Shown piece by piece: positions 17,032 through 25,578 of a DNA stretch of 64,000 nucleotides. Positions within the stretch are counted from its first letter, which is position 1. Each line of letters opens with the position of its first letter. Source of the stretch: Streptomonospora nanhaiensis (GTDB lineage Bacteria > Actinomycetota > Actinomycetes > Streptosporangiales > Streptosporangiaceae); assembly GCF_026642255.1 (NCBI RefSeq), contig NZ_CP113264.1:4278001-4342000 (forward strand), written 5' to 3'. A model generated the notes under the pieces. That model did no database searches. It saw only the letters and a list, made by a program, of their open reading frames with translations, and was not told where the DNA came from. Both the position numbers and the translations under genes were made by a program.

Positions 17032-17365
17032 CCACGCCACCCTCTTTCTCGAAAGAAGCCGGGTCCGGACCACGGAAGCAAACCGGCTCCGGTTACGGCA
17101 CCGGCCCGTGTTATGGCTTCCGCCATCGGGCAGGTCTGCTGCCACGGGCCCGAGGCGGTACCGCTCCGGAGTGGTCCGGGCAGCCCGGTTCATCATCCCC
17201 TGCCCGCGTTCCCGACGGCCGGGCCGGGGTACTCCGCCGGCCCGTGTCCCCCGGAAGAGCTACACGCAGGTGTCCACCCCATGGTGACGACTTCGCCCCG
17301 CCCCGGTCAGTAGCGTTCTCACCAGTCGCGGCTCCCCTGCCGCACCGATGTCATGAAAGACCCCC

Positions 17366-18202
17366 ATGAGACTTCTCTGGCAGCTCCTGGCCGTCGCCGC
17401 GGTCGCCTTCCTCGGCGGACAGGCAGCCTTCGCGGTCCAGGACAACCCCTGGCTCACCCTGGCCCTGGGCCTCCTCACCGTCGTGATCTCGGTGTTCGTC
17501 TACCGGTGGGTGGTGCGCCGCACCGAGAAGCGCGAGGTGACCGAGCTGGCCTGGAAGGGCGCCACCGCCGCCACCAGCTGGGGCACCCTCCTCGGGGTCG
17601 GCCTGTTCGCCCTGGTCATCGCCAACATCACGTTCCTCGGCGGCTACCAGGTCCACGGTCTGGGCTCCCCGATGAGCGCCCTGGGCCTGGTCGGCTTCAT
17701 GGGCGCCGCCGCGGTGACCGAGGAGCTGATGTGGCGCGGTGTGCTGTTCCGCATCATCGAGGAGCGCGCCGGCACCTGGATCTCCCTCGGACTGACCGGC
17801 CTGGCCTTCGGCCTCGTGCACATGGCCAACCCGCACGCCACCCTGTGGGGCGCCATCGCCATCGCCATCGAGGCCGGCGGCATGCTCACCGCCGCCTACA
17901 TCGCCACCCGCAGCCTGTGGCTGCCCATCGGCCTGCACTTCGGCTGGAACATCGCCGGGTCCGCCCTCTTCGGCACCGAGGTCTCGGGCAACGGCACACC
18001 CCCGGGGCTGCTGGACGCCACCATGTCCGGCCACACCCTGATCACCGGCGGCGGGTTCGGCCCCGAGGGCAGCATCTACTCCGTGGTGTTCTGCGTCATC
18101 GCCACCGTGGTGTTCATGTGGATCGCCCGCCGCCGCGGCCGGATCGTCCCCGTCCGCCGGCGTGACGCGCGGCCCGCCACCACCGCCGCACCTCCCCGGT
18201 GA
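17366..18202 (+). CDS. CPBP-family intramembrane metalloprotease (CAAX/Abi)
   Basis: The product has 278 residues with about seven hydrophobic segments. The catalytic signature is complete: EELMWR (E119, E120, R124), then H152 in GLVHMANP and H191 in GLHFGWN. This matches the EExxxR...H...H motif of CPBP glutamate-type intramembrane proteases. Its stop overlaps the GTG of the histidine kinase by 4 bp (GTGA), so protease and two-component system are translationally coupled. That suggests the protease is part of the signalling circuit, for example processing a membrane substrate or peptide signal. That function is inference. Confidence 0.87.
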   Translation: MRLLWQLLAVAAVAFLGGQAAFAVQDNPWLTLALGLLTVVISVFVYRWVVRRTEKREVTELAWKGATAATSWGTLLGVGLFALVIANITFLGGYQVHGLGSPMSALGLVGFMGAAAVTEELMWRGVLFRIIEERAGTWISLGLTGLAFGLVHMANPHATLWGAIAIAIEAGGMLTAAYIATRSLWLPIGLHFGWNIAGSALFGTEVSGNGTPPGLLDATMSGHTLITGGGFGPEGSIYSVVFCVIATVVFMWIARRRGRIVPVRRRDARPATTAAPPR

Positions 18203-19362
18203 CCTCGCTCCAGCGGCTCTCCCACCTGTGGCGGCGGCTCGACGTCTCCCTCCAGGACCTGCCCCTGGCCCTGCTGATCCTCTCCGTCTCCCTCGTCCCG
18301 TCGACGCACGGCTACGGGACCGATTTCGGCGGCGTGGCGGACCGCCCCTTCGACGCCCTGGGACTGCTCGCGGCAGCCCTGCAGTGCCTGCCCCTGGCCG
18401 TGCGGCGCCGGTGGCCGGCCCTGTCCCTGGCCGTGGTGGCCTGCGGCTTCGCCCTCGACCAGCTGAGCGGCTACCACCTGGTCGCGGGCACCGCGTTGCC
18501 CATCGCAGTGTTGAGCGCCGGCGCCCACCTCCACCGGCACCGGCCCACCGCCGTGGTGGTGGGCTCGGCCGCCTACGTGGTGCTGGCGGTCGCGGTGGCC
18601 CAGGTCGGCGCGGGTGAGTCCTTTCCCTCCTACCTGGTCTTCTACGCGACGCTGGCCTTCTCCTGGGGGACCGGGGCGTGGCTGCGGTCCACCAGGGCCG
18701 CCGAGGCCGAACGCCGCCGCTTCGTCGCCGAGGCCACCCGCACCGCCGAACGCACCCGCATCGCCCGCGAGCTTCACGACGTCGTGACCCACCACGTGAC
18801 CGCGATGGTCGTGCAGGCCGAGGCGGCCCGCTACCTGACGGCCGCGCCCGAGCGGCTGGACGAGACCCTGACCGCGGTCACCGACACCGGTCGGCGGGCC
18901 ATCACCGACATGCGCCACCTGCTCGACGTCCTCGACCCCGACCACTCCGCCCCTGTCCCCGGGTCCGACGAAGGGCTGCTGTCCGTGGTGGAGCGCACCC
19001 GCAGGGCCGGGCAGCCGGTGGAGTTCACCGAGGAGGGCGCCCCGGCCGCCTCGCGCGGCAGCGCCGACCTCGTCGCGCACCGTGTCGTGCAGGAGTCCCT
19101 GACCAACGCCCTCAAGTACGCGCACGGCAGCCCCACCACCGTCCGCGTGCGCCACCGCCCCGAGGAGATCACCGTGAACGTCACCACCGACCGCTCCGGG
19201 GCTTCCGGCGTCCCGCCCGGGGGCGGCGGGCGCGGCCTGGTCGGCCTGCGCGAACGCGTCGAGGTCCTGGGCGGCGAGTTCACCGCGGGGCCGCGCGAGG
19301 ACGGGGGGTTCACCGTGGACGCGCGCATCCCCGCCCGCGCCCCGGCGGGCGGCCGGGCATGA
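18199..19362 (+). CDS. NarL/DesK-type sensor histidine kinase
   Basis: The product has 387 residues. Residues 1-160 hold about four to five membrane helices with little extracellular loop. Then comes HisKA_3: ERTRIARELHDVVTHHVTAMVVQAEAAR with H193 as phospho-acceptor. The HATPase_c domain follows, with VVQESLTNALKYAHG (N box) and GGGRGLVGLRERV (G box). The membrane-embedded sensor with short loops suggests detection of a lipophilic or envelope signal, as in DesK/LiaS-like kinases. It overlaps both neighbours by 4 bp (CPBP protease upstream, response regulator downstream). Confidence 0.9.
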   Translation: MTSLQRLSHLWRRLDVSLQDLPLALLILSVSLVPSTHGYGTDFGGVADRPFDALGLLAAALQCLPLAVRRRWPALSLAVVACGFALDQLSGYHLVAGTALPIAVLSAGAHLHRHRPTAVVVGSAAYVVLAVAVAQVGAGESFPSYLVFYATLAFSWGTGAWLRSTRAAEAERRRFVAEATRTAERTRIARELHDVVTHHVTAMVVQAEAARYLTAAPERLDETLTAVTDTGRRAITDMRHLLDVLDPDHSAPVPGSDEGLLSVVERTRRAGQPVEFTEEGAPAASRGSADLVAHRVVQESLTNALKYAHGSPTTVRVRHRPEEITVNVTTDRSGASGVPPGGGGRGLVGLRERVEVLGGEFTAGPREDGGFTVDARIPARAPAGGRA

Positions 19363-20018
19363 GCGTGCCGATCCGGGTCCTGGTCTGCGACGACCAGGTG
19401 CTGATCCGCACCGGGCTGGTCACCATCATCGACGCCCAGCCCGACCTGGAGACCGTCGGCGAGTGCGGGGACGGCAGGGCCGCGGTCGAACTCGCCGAAC
19501 GGCTGCGCCCCGACGTCGTGGTGATGGACGTGCGCATGCCCGTGCTCGACGGCATCGGGGCCACGCGGCGCCTGGCCGGAGCAGGGGTGGAACACCCCGT
19601 CAAGGTCCTCGTGGTCACGACGTTCAACCTCGACGAGTACGTCTACGAGGCGCTGCGCGCGGGCGCCAGCGGGTTCCTGCTCAAGGACGCGCCCCCGGCC
19701 CAGCTGCTGCACGGGATCCGGACCGTGGCCACCGGGGCGGCGCTGCTGGACCCCGACGTCACCCGCCGGCTGGTCGGCAGGTTCGCCACCCGGATCCGGC
19801 CCTCCCGGGCCGAGCCGGCCGATGTGCCGCTGACCCCGCGCGAGCTGGAGGTCCTGCGCCTGATCGCCGACGGGCTGTCCAACGGTGAGATCGCCGCGGC
19901 CCTGTTCATCAGCCAGGAGACGGTGAAGACGTTCGTCTCGCGGATCCTGGCCAAGCTCGGCCTGCGCGACCGGGTCCAGGCGGTGGTCTACGCCTACCGG
20001 CACGGGCTGGTCACCTGA
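19359..20018 (+). CDS. NarL/LuxR-type response regulator
   Basis: The product has 219 residues. Receiver: VLVCDDQ at the acidic pocket, VVVMDVRMP with D57 as phosphorylation site, VLVVTTF, and K in FLLKD. C-terminal GerE HTH: LTPRELEVLRLIADGLSNGEIAAALFISQETVKTFVSRILAKLGLRDRVQAVVYAY. ATG overlaps the kinase stop (ATGA). It is the cognate partner of the kinase, and the CPBP-HK-RR operon is probably autoregulated. The target genes are not identifiable from this window. Confidence 0.93.
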   Translation: MSVPIRVLVCDDQVLIRTGLVTIIDAQPDLETVGECGDGRAAVELAERLRPDVVVMDVRMPVLDGIGATRRLAGAGVEHPVKVLVVTTFNLDEYVYEALRAGASGFLLKDAPPAQLLHGIRTVATGAALLDPDVTRRLVGRFATRIRPSRAEPADVPLTPRELEVLRLIADGLSNGEIAAALFISQETVKTFVSRILAKLGLRDRVQAVVYAYRHGLVT

Positions 20019-20243
20019 GCCGGCGTCGGGCTCCGGCGCACGGGCAGGGCGGGTGCGGGCGGAGGTTCCCGGCCCCCGGCAGGCCCGGGCCGGGGCCGCC
20101 CCGGCCCGGCCGGCTTCTTCCCGGGCGGCGGAGATCCGCGACCGGCGGCCGGTCCGGGCGGGCGAGCTCAGCGTGTCGCCGCCGGCTCGGGGCGGGACGC
20201 GGCCGCGCCTTTCCGACACGACCTGCCCACCCTGGGCGGGGGT

Positions 20244-21092
20244 TCAATCCGCGAACGCGGCCACGTACGACGCCACGCACGGCTCCGGGGTGGCCGGTGA
20301 GGTGACGACGTGGCCGTCGACGGTCACCGGCGGGTCGAGCGGCACCTGGAGCAGCCGCTCGGAGCGGGCCCCGTCGAACTGCTCGGCCGGCATCAGCGTC
20401 CAGCCCCCGGGGTCCCGGCCCACCTCGAACAGCACGTTGAGCACGTCCCCGGCAGGCGGCCGCAGCGGGGCCACGGGCAGGGCGGCGAGGATCGCGTCGT
20501 GCATCGGCGGGTCACCGGCGCGGGCGGGAACCCGCAGGCCGTGCGGATCGAGGTCGTGCAGGCTGACCGCGGGCTTGCGGGCGGCGGGGTGCTCACGCGC
20601 GAGCACTGCGTGCAGCGGCTCGGACCAGGCGCGCACGACCGTCATCGCCGCGGAGGTGAACGCTCCCCGCACCAGTGCGAGGTCCAGCTCGCCGTCGCGG
20701 ACGGCGTCGAGTCGCGCGGCCACCGGCAGGTCGACCAGTTTCGGCTCGGCGGGGCGTTCGCCCTCGCCGAGTCGGCCCAGCGCCCGGTCGAGCCGCCGGG
20801 TGACGCAGGACGCGACCCCGATCCGCAGGACGGCCGCCGGTTCTGCGGCGACCACCCGCACGCGGGCCGCCGCGGCGAGGGTCCTACGGGCCTCGGCGAG
20901 CACCCGTTCGCCCGCCGGGGTGAGCCGTACCCGGCGTGAGGTGCGGTCGAGCAGGCCCGCTCCGAGCTCGCGTTCGAGCCGGGCGACCTGCTGGCTCACC
21001 GCCGGCTGCACGATGCCCAGCCGTTGCGCCGCACGCCCGAAGTGCAGCTCCTCGGCGACGGTCACGAAGTACTGCAGCGCCCTCAGTTCCAT
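20244..21092 (-). CDS. LysR family transcriptional regulator
   Basis: The product has 282 residues. MELRALQYFVTVAEELHFGRAAQRLGIVQPAVSQQVARLERELGAGLLDRT is a textbook LysR winged HTH. The C-terminal substrate-binding-like domain follows (LRIGVASCVTRRLDRAL, LDLALVRG). It is divergent from the oxidoreductase at 21245. The gap holds a palindrome of the LysR T-N11-A kind (21104-21118), so activation or repression of the neighbour is likely. The co-inducer is unknown. Confidence 0.9.
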   Translation of the reverse strand: MELRALQYFVTVAEELHFGRAAQRLGIVQPAVSQQVARLERELGAGLLDRTSRRVRLTPAGERVLAEARRTLAAAARVRVVAAEPAAVLRIGVASCVTRRLDRALGRLGEGERPAEPKLVDLPVAARLDAVRDGELDLALVRGAFTSAAMTVVRAWSEPLHAVLAREHPAARKPAVSLHDLDPHGLRVPARAGDPPMHDAILAALPVAPLRPPAGDVLNVLFEVGRDPGGWTLMPAEQFDGARSERLLQVPLDPPVTVDGHVVTSPATPEPCVASYVAAFAD

Positions 21093-21103
21093 CTGCCTGA
21101 TCT

Positions 21104-21118
21104 ATCACACGATGTGAT
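21104..21118. promoter_or_regulatory. Likely LysR binding site
   Basis: ATCACACGATGTGAT is a perfect palindrome (6-bp arms, CGA centre) 12 bp upstream of the lysR start. It contains the T-N11-A element typical of LysR sites. Confidence 0.65.
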
Positions 21119-21244
21119 CGCTGCCGGGCGTTTGTGGTCATTGTTCGCGTAGCCCGCTCCCGCTGTGATGGGTACGAGCCCGCCGGAGCGGTCCTCCTGT
21201 CCGCTGGAGGCCGCGACGCGCGGGAGACGCGAACGGAGAACAGA

Positions 21245-21982
21245 GTGAGCACCACAACCCTCGGCGTCATCGGCACCGGCATGGTCGGCCTCGGGGCCGC
21301 CCGCCGCGCCGTCGACGCCGGCCTGAACGTCGTCCTGAGCAACTCACGCGGCCCCGAGACGCTGGCCGGTACCGTCGCGGAGCTCGGCCGGCGGGCCCGC
21401 GCGGCCGCCCCGGCCGAAGCGGCGAGCGCCGGTGACCTGGTCATCGCCTCCGTGCCGCTGGCCGCCCACGAGCGGCTGCCCCGGGCGGAGCTCGCCGGCA
21501 AGACCGTGATCGACCCGATGAACTACGCGCCGCATCCCGGCTTCGCAGTGCCGGAACTCGACAGCGACGAGCTGACCTCCAGCGAACTGGTGCAGCGCCA
21601 CCTCGCGGATGCCCGGGTGGTGAAGGCGTTGCACAACATCGGCCCCAAGCAGTTGTTGGAGCTGTTCCGCCCGGCCGGGGCCCCCGACCGCACCGCGGTG
21701 CCGCTTTCCGGCGACGCCCCGGACGCCAAGGAGGAGGTGGCCGACCTGCTGGACGTCCTGGGCTTCGACGCGGTGGACCTCGGCACACTGGCCGACAGCT
21801 GGCGCAGCGAACCCAACACCCCGTTGTACGCCCTCCCGTACGTGGGACGACCGCCGTCCGGCCTCACTCCCGGGGAATTCGTGGCCTGGGTCCAGCAGGC
21901 GCCCGGTGTGCCCGTGTCCGCCGCCCGGATCGAGGAGCTCGCCGACACAGTGCGGGGGCCCGCGGGTTTCCGGATGTCCTAG
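21245..21982 (+). CDS. NADPH-dependent F420 reductase-like dinucleotide-binding protein
   Basis: The product has 245 residues from GTG 21245 (CGGAGAA SD). TTLGVIGTGMVGLGAARRAVDAGLNVVLSNSRGPETL has the GxGxxG motif and NSRGP (NADP phosphate-binding loop) of the F420_oxidored family (Pfam PF03807-like). The middle VIASVPLAAHERLP and TVIDPMNY also fit F420H2:NADP+ oxidoreductase (Fno) relatives and their F420-independent paralogues. No separate F420-binding domain can be proven by eye. LysR control suggests an inducible redox function. The frame extends upstream to 21134, but that part is the promoter. Confidence 0.75.
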   Translation: MSTTTLGVIGTGMVGLGAARRAVDAGLNVVLSNSRGPETLAGTVAELGRRARAAAPAEAASAGDLVIASVPLAAHERLPRAELAGKTVIDPMNYAPHPGFAVPELDSDELTSSELVQRHLADARVVKALHNIGPKQLLELFRPAGAPDRTAVPLSGDAPDAKEEVADLLDVLGFDAVDLGTLADSWRSEPNTPLYALPYVGRPPSGLTPGEFVAWVQQAPGVPVSAARIEELADTVRGPAGFRMS

Positions 21983-22166
21983 CGGGTGATCCGCCCCGGC
22001 GACGCGGCCGGGCGTCCGCCCGCCCTCTCCGCGGCTCCCCTGCGGGCGCTACGGCAGGGGGCGGGCCCGGCTGCCGCAGCGTCCCGGCCGCCGCGCGCCG
22101 CGCCCGCCGGGAGAGCGACGTTCCGACCGACTCGGCCGGATTCGCACCCTTGGTAACGTACGTGCC

Positions 22167-24866
22167 ATGCGAACGCCAGCTCCCCCTCGCGGCCCCCTCG
22201 TCGGCCGGCGGCACGAGAGCGACCGCATCGAGGAGCTGACCGGGTCCGCACGGGCGGGCCGGGGCGGAGCACTGGTCCTGCGCGGCGAGGCGGGCATCGG
22301 CAAGAGCGCCCTGCTGGACCACGCCCGCGACGCCGCCTCCGGGTTCCGGGTCGTCCACGTGTCCGGGTCCCAGTACGAGGCGGAACTGCCGTTCGCCGCC
22401 CTGCACCAGCTGTGCCTGCCGGTGCTGGGACACCTCGACCAGCTGCCCGCCCAGCACCGCGAGCCCCTCCTGGCCGCGTTCGGGACGGCGACGGGAACCC
22501 CGGACGTGTTCCGTGTCGGACTGGCGGCCCTGGGGCTGCTGGCGGCCGCGGCGCGGGAGCGCCCGCTGCTGTGCCTGGTCGAGGACGCCCAGTGGCTGGA
22601 CTCGGCCTCGACCAGGGTCCTGGCCTTCCTCGCGCGCCGGGTCGCCGCCGAGCCGGTCGCCCTGGTGTTCGGGGTGCGGCTGCCCTGCCCGGCCGGGGAG
22701 CTGGACGACCTGCCGGGCCTGACCGTCGAGGGGCTGGCCGACGCCGACGCGCGGACGCTGCTCGCGTCGCTGAGCCACGAGGTGCTGGACGAGCAGGTCC
22801 GGGAGCGGATCGTGGCCGAGGCGCGCGGGAACCCCCTGGCACTGCTCGCCCTGCCCAGGGCCGGCGGTTTCGCGCCGCCGGACGCGTCCTCGGTGACGAC
22901 CCGTGTCGAGCTGGGCTTCCGGGAGGCGCTGGCCGGCCTGTCCGCCGGGGCGCGGCGGCTGCTGACGGTCGCGAGCGCCGACCCGACGGGCGACCCCGGG
23001 CTGCTGTGGCCGGCCGCGCAGCGGCTGGGCATCGACCTGCCGACCGCCGGCGCCGCCGCCTCCGCCACCGGGCTCGTGGAGTTCGGCACCCGCATCCGCT
23101 TCTACCACCCGCTGGCCCGGACGGCGGTCTACCGGTCGGCGGAGGCGGACGAGCGCCGGCTGGCCCACCGCACGCTCGCCGAGGTCACCGACCCGGTCGT
23201 CGACCCGGACCGGCGCGCCTGGCACCGCGCCCAGGCGAGCGCGGGACCCGACGACGGCGTCGCCGACGAGCTGGAGCGCTCGGCGTCGCGCGCCGAGGCC
23301 CGTGGCGGGGCCGTGGCCGCCGCGGCGTTCCTCGAACGTGCGGCGGAGCTGACGCTGGACGCCGACCGGCGGGTCGGACGGACCCTCGCGGCGGCGCGGG
23401 CCGCGCTCTCCACAGGCGACGCCGACCGGGCCGCGCGACTGCTCACGGCCGTGGACGGCTCGGGCCCGGACGAGCTCCGGAACGCCGAGGCCGACCTGCT
23501 GCGGGGGCAGATCGCCTTCGTGCGCCCGGGCGACGGCGACGGCCCGGTGTTCATGCTGCGCGCCGCGCGCCGGCTCGCGCCCCTGGACCCCGCCCGGTCC
23601 CGTGAGAGCTACCTGGAGGCGCTGGAGATGGGCCTGCTCGTCGGCCGGGCGAGCGGTGTGATGGACACGGTTCTGGCCGCGGCGCAGGACTCCGCGCCGC
23701 CCCCGCACGGGCCCGACGCCCTGGACGCGCTGACCGTGCTGGCCGCCCAGGGGCACCGCGCGGCGGTCCCCCTCGTCCGCGAGGCCCTCGACGGAGCCGG
23801 CGGGGCGCTGTGGACCCGGCACCCGGCGCTCGCGGTCACGCTGGCGGCCGAGCTGTGGGACCCGCACACCCACGCGACGATCATCGAGTGGCTGATGAAG
23901 AACGGCCGCGAGTCGGGGTCGCCGCTCGTGCTGCGCCTCGGTCTGGCGCAGGCGGCCTCCGGCGCCGCGCTGGCGGGCGACCTGGACCGGGCGATGGCCG
24001 CGATCGCCGAGGAGGAGGCGATCGCCGACGCGACCGGCGCCCCCTCGATCACCTACCACCGGTTGCAGCTGGCGGCGATGCGCGGCCGCCGCGAGGAGGC
24101 GTTCGCTCTGTTCGGGACCGCCACGGCAGCGGCGGCGACGCAGGGCGTGGGGCAGCTGGTCGCCAACGTCCACTGGGCCGGGGCGGTGCTGCACAACGGC
24201 CTGGCCGACTACCGGGCCGCGCTGGCCGAGGCCCGGCGGGCCGTCGCCCACGGGGACCTCTTCATCGCCGGGTTCTCCCTGCCCGAGCTGGTGGAGGCCG
24301 CCGTGCGGTGCGGCGAGCGCGAAGCGGCGGCCGAGGCGCTGGCGTCGCTGACCGAACGGACCCGGGCGAGCGGGACGGCGACGGGCCTGGGCGTGGCGGC
24401 CTACGTCCGGGGACTGGTGAGCGGCGCCGAGGACGACTACCGGGAGGCCGTCGAACTCCTCGCGGACAGTCCGCTGCTCCCCTACCGGGCCAGGGCCCAC
24501 CTCCTGTACGGGGAGTGGCTGCGGCGCGAGGGGCGCCGCCGGGACTGCCGTCCGCACCTGCGCACGGCGCACGCGCTGCTCTCCGGCGCGGGGCTGGAGG
24601 CGTTCGCCCGGCGGGCCGCCGACGAGCTGCGGGCCACGGGAGAGACGGCCCGCAGCCGCTCCGGGCACACCCGCGACCGGCTCACGATGCAGGAGCTCCA
24701 CATCGCCCGCCTGGTCGCCACCGGCGCGACGTCCAACGAGGTGGCGGCCCGGCTGTTCATCAGCCCGCGCACCGTCGACGCCCATCTGCGCAACATCTTC
24801 CGCAAGCTGGGGCTCACCTCCCGCCGACAGCTCAAGGACCTGCCCGACCTGTCCCCGTCCGCGTAG
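22167..24866 (+). CDS. Large ATP-binding LuxR (LAL) family regulator
   Basis: The product has 899 residues. The N-terminal AAA-16/NB-ARC-like ATPase has Walker A GEAGIGKS (residues 40-47) and Walker B LLCLVEDAQWLD. The middle 400 residues are helical, TPR-like repeats (rich in AEAxAxL patterns). The C-terminal GerE HTH is LTMQELHIARLVATGATSNEVAARLFISPRTVDAHLRNIFRKLGLTSRRQLKDL. MalT/LAL proteins bind an inducer through the repeats and activate transcription in an ATP-dependent way. They are often pathway-specific activators, but no obvious biosynthetic cluster lies beside it. The sense strand is unambiguous from these motifs. The almost equally long antisense frame is a GC artefact. Confidence 0.92.
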   Translation: MRTPAPPRGPLVGRRHESDRIEELTGSARAGRGGALVLRGEAGIGKSALLDHARDAASGFRVVHVSGSQYEAELPFAALHQLCLPVLGHLDQLPAQHREPLLAAFGTATGTPDVFRVGLAALGLLAAAARERPLLCLVEDAQWLDSASTRVLAFLARRVAAEPVALVFGVRLPCPAGELDDLPGLTVEGLADADARTLLASLSHEVLDEQVRERIVAEARGNPLALLALPRAGGFAPPDASSVTTRVELGFREALAGLSAGARRLLTVASADPTGDPGLLWPAAQRLGIDLPTAGAAASATGLVEFGTRIRFYHPLARTAVYRSAEADERRLAHRTLAEVTDPVVDPDRRAWHRAQASAGPDDGVADELERSASRAEARGGAVAAAAFLERAAELTLDADRRVGRTLAAARAALSTGDADRAARLLTAVDGSGPDELRNAEADLLRGQIAFVRPGDGDGPVFMLRAARRLAPLDPARSRESYLEALEMGLLVGRASGVMDTVLAAAQDSAPPPHGPDALDALTVLAAQGHRAAVPLVREALDGAGGALWTRHPALAVTLAAELWDPHTHATIIEWLMKNGRESGSPLVLRLGLAQAASGAALAGDLDRAMAAIAEEEAIADATGAPSITYHRLQLAAMRGRREEAFALFGTATAAAATQGVGQLVANVHWAGAVLHNGLADYRAALAEARRAVAHGDLFIAGFSLPELVEAAVRCGEREAAAEALASLTERTRASGTATGLGVAAYVRGLVSGAEDDYREAVELLADSPLLPYRARAHLLYGEWLRREGRRRDCRPHLRTAHALLSGAGLEAFARRAADELRATGETARSRSGHTRDRLTMQELHIARLVATGATSNEVAARLFISPRTVDAHLRNIFRKLGLTSRRQLKDLPDLSPSA

Positions 24867-24900
24867 GGCCGGTTCCTCCGCGCGGGGCGGAGAAGGCGTC

Positions 24901-25458
24901 TCACAGGCGGGGCATCGTCACCACCCCGAGGAAGACGGCGACGTCGGTGCCCGCCTCGAACGTGTGGTCCGCGGTGTTCCCGATCCGCGCCGATCCCCCT
25001 GCGTCGACGCGCAGGTCCGACGAGCCGGACCGGACGAGGAGCTGGCCCTGGAGGACGTGGGCCATGGTCTCGGGTGCGCCCGCGGCGGGAGAGACGTGGT
25101 AGCGGTCGCCCCCGACCAGATGCCACTTCCACATCTCGACGAACACCTGGCTCGTCTGGACCGCCTGCAGGAGGCTCGCCCAACTCCCGTTCGGCGTCGA
25201 CCACACCTCGACCCCCTCGGGCGGGCCCTCCCCCAGCACGCCGGCGAGCGCCGGGAACGTCGTGCCCAGCGCGGAGGCGATCCTGTCGACCGTCGCGATG
25301 CTCGGGTTGGCCTGGCCCAGTTCGATCTGCGTGAGCATCCGCCGGCTCACACCGCTGAGTTCGGCGAGCTTCACCACGCTCAGGTCCTTGCCCTGCCGTA
25401 CCGCACGGATGCGGTTGCCCAGGAGGACGACCACCTCGGGTCGGATCTGCTCGGTCAT
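24901..25458 (-). CDS. XRE-family regulator with C-terminal cupin
   Basis: The product has 185 residues. HTH_3 at residues 10-65: LGNRIRAVRQGKDLSVVKLAELSGVSRRMLTQIELGQANPSIATVDRIASALG. The cupin_2 domain at 105-185 contains HLVGGDRYHVSP, MAHVLQGQLLVR and DHTFEAGTDVAVFLGV. Such XRE-cupin proteins sense a small ligand with the cupin. It is divergent from an MFS exporter, with a palindrome over the promoter, the usual layout for an exporter repressor. Confidence 0.88.
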   Translation of the reverse strand: MTEQIRPEVVVLLGNRIRAVRQGKDLSVVKLAELSGVSRRMLTQIELGQANPSIATVDRIASALGTTFPALAGVLGEGPPEGVEVWSTPNGSWASLLQAVQTSQVFVEMWKWHLVGGDRYHVSPAAGAPETMAHVLQGQLLVRSGSSDLRVDAGGSARIGNTADHTFEAGTDVAVFLGVVTMPRL

Positions 25459-25493
25459 GCGCTCCTCAGCCGGTGTCTCGGGACGGATCCAAG

Positions 25494-25513
25494 GTGAGCA
25501 CTATAATGCTCAC
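25494..25513. promoter_or_regulatory. Operator overlapping a TATAAT -10 box
   Basis: GTGAGCA-CTATAA-TGCTCAC is a perfect 7-bp inverted repeat whose centre holds TATAAT (25502-25507, plus strand). It lies between the divergent XRE-cupin gene (25458) and MFS gene (25579). A repressor bound here would block RNA polymerase directly. Confidence 0.75.
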
Positions 25514-25578
25514 GCGTGCTTGTTCGGTTGCCGGGCCGGCCCGTCCGCCGTGTGCACAGACGAAGCTGAGAGGCGCGA

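Noticed and set aside
21864..24785. 973-codon open frame on the minus strand
   Set aside because: It is exactly antisense to the LuxR-type regulator, which has Walker motifs and a GerE HTH on the plus strand. Composition is Gly/Arg/Gln-rich as expected of a GC-driven shadow frame.
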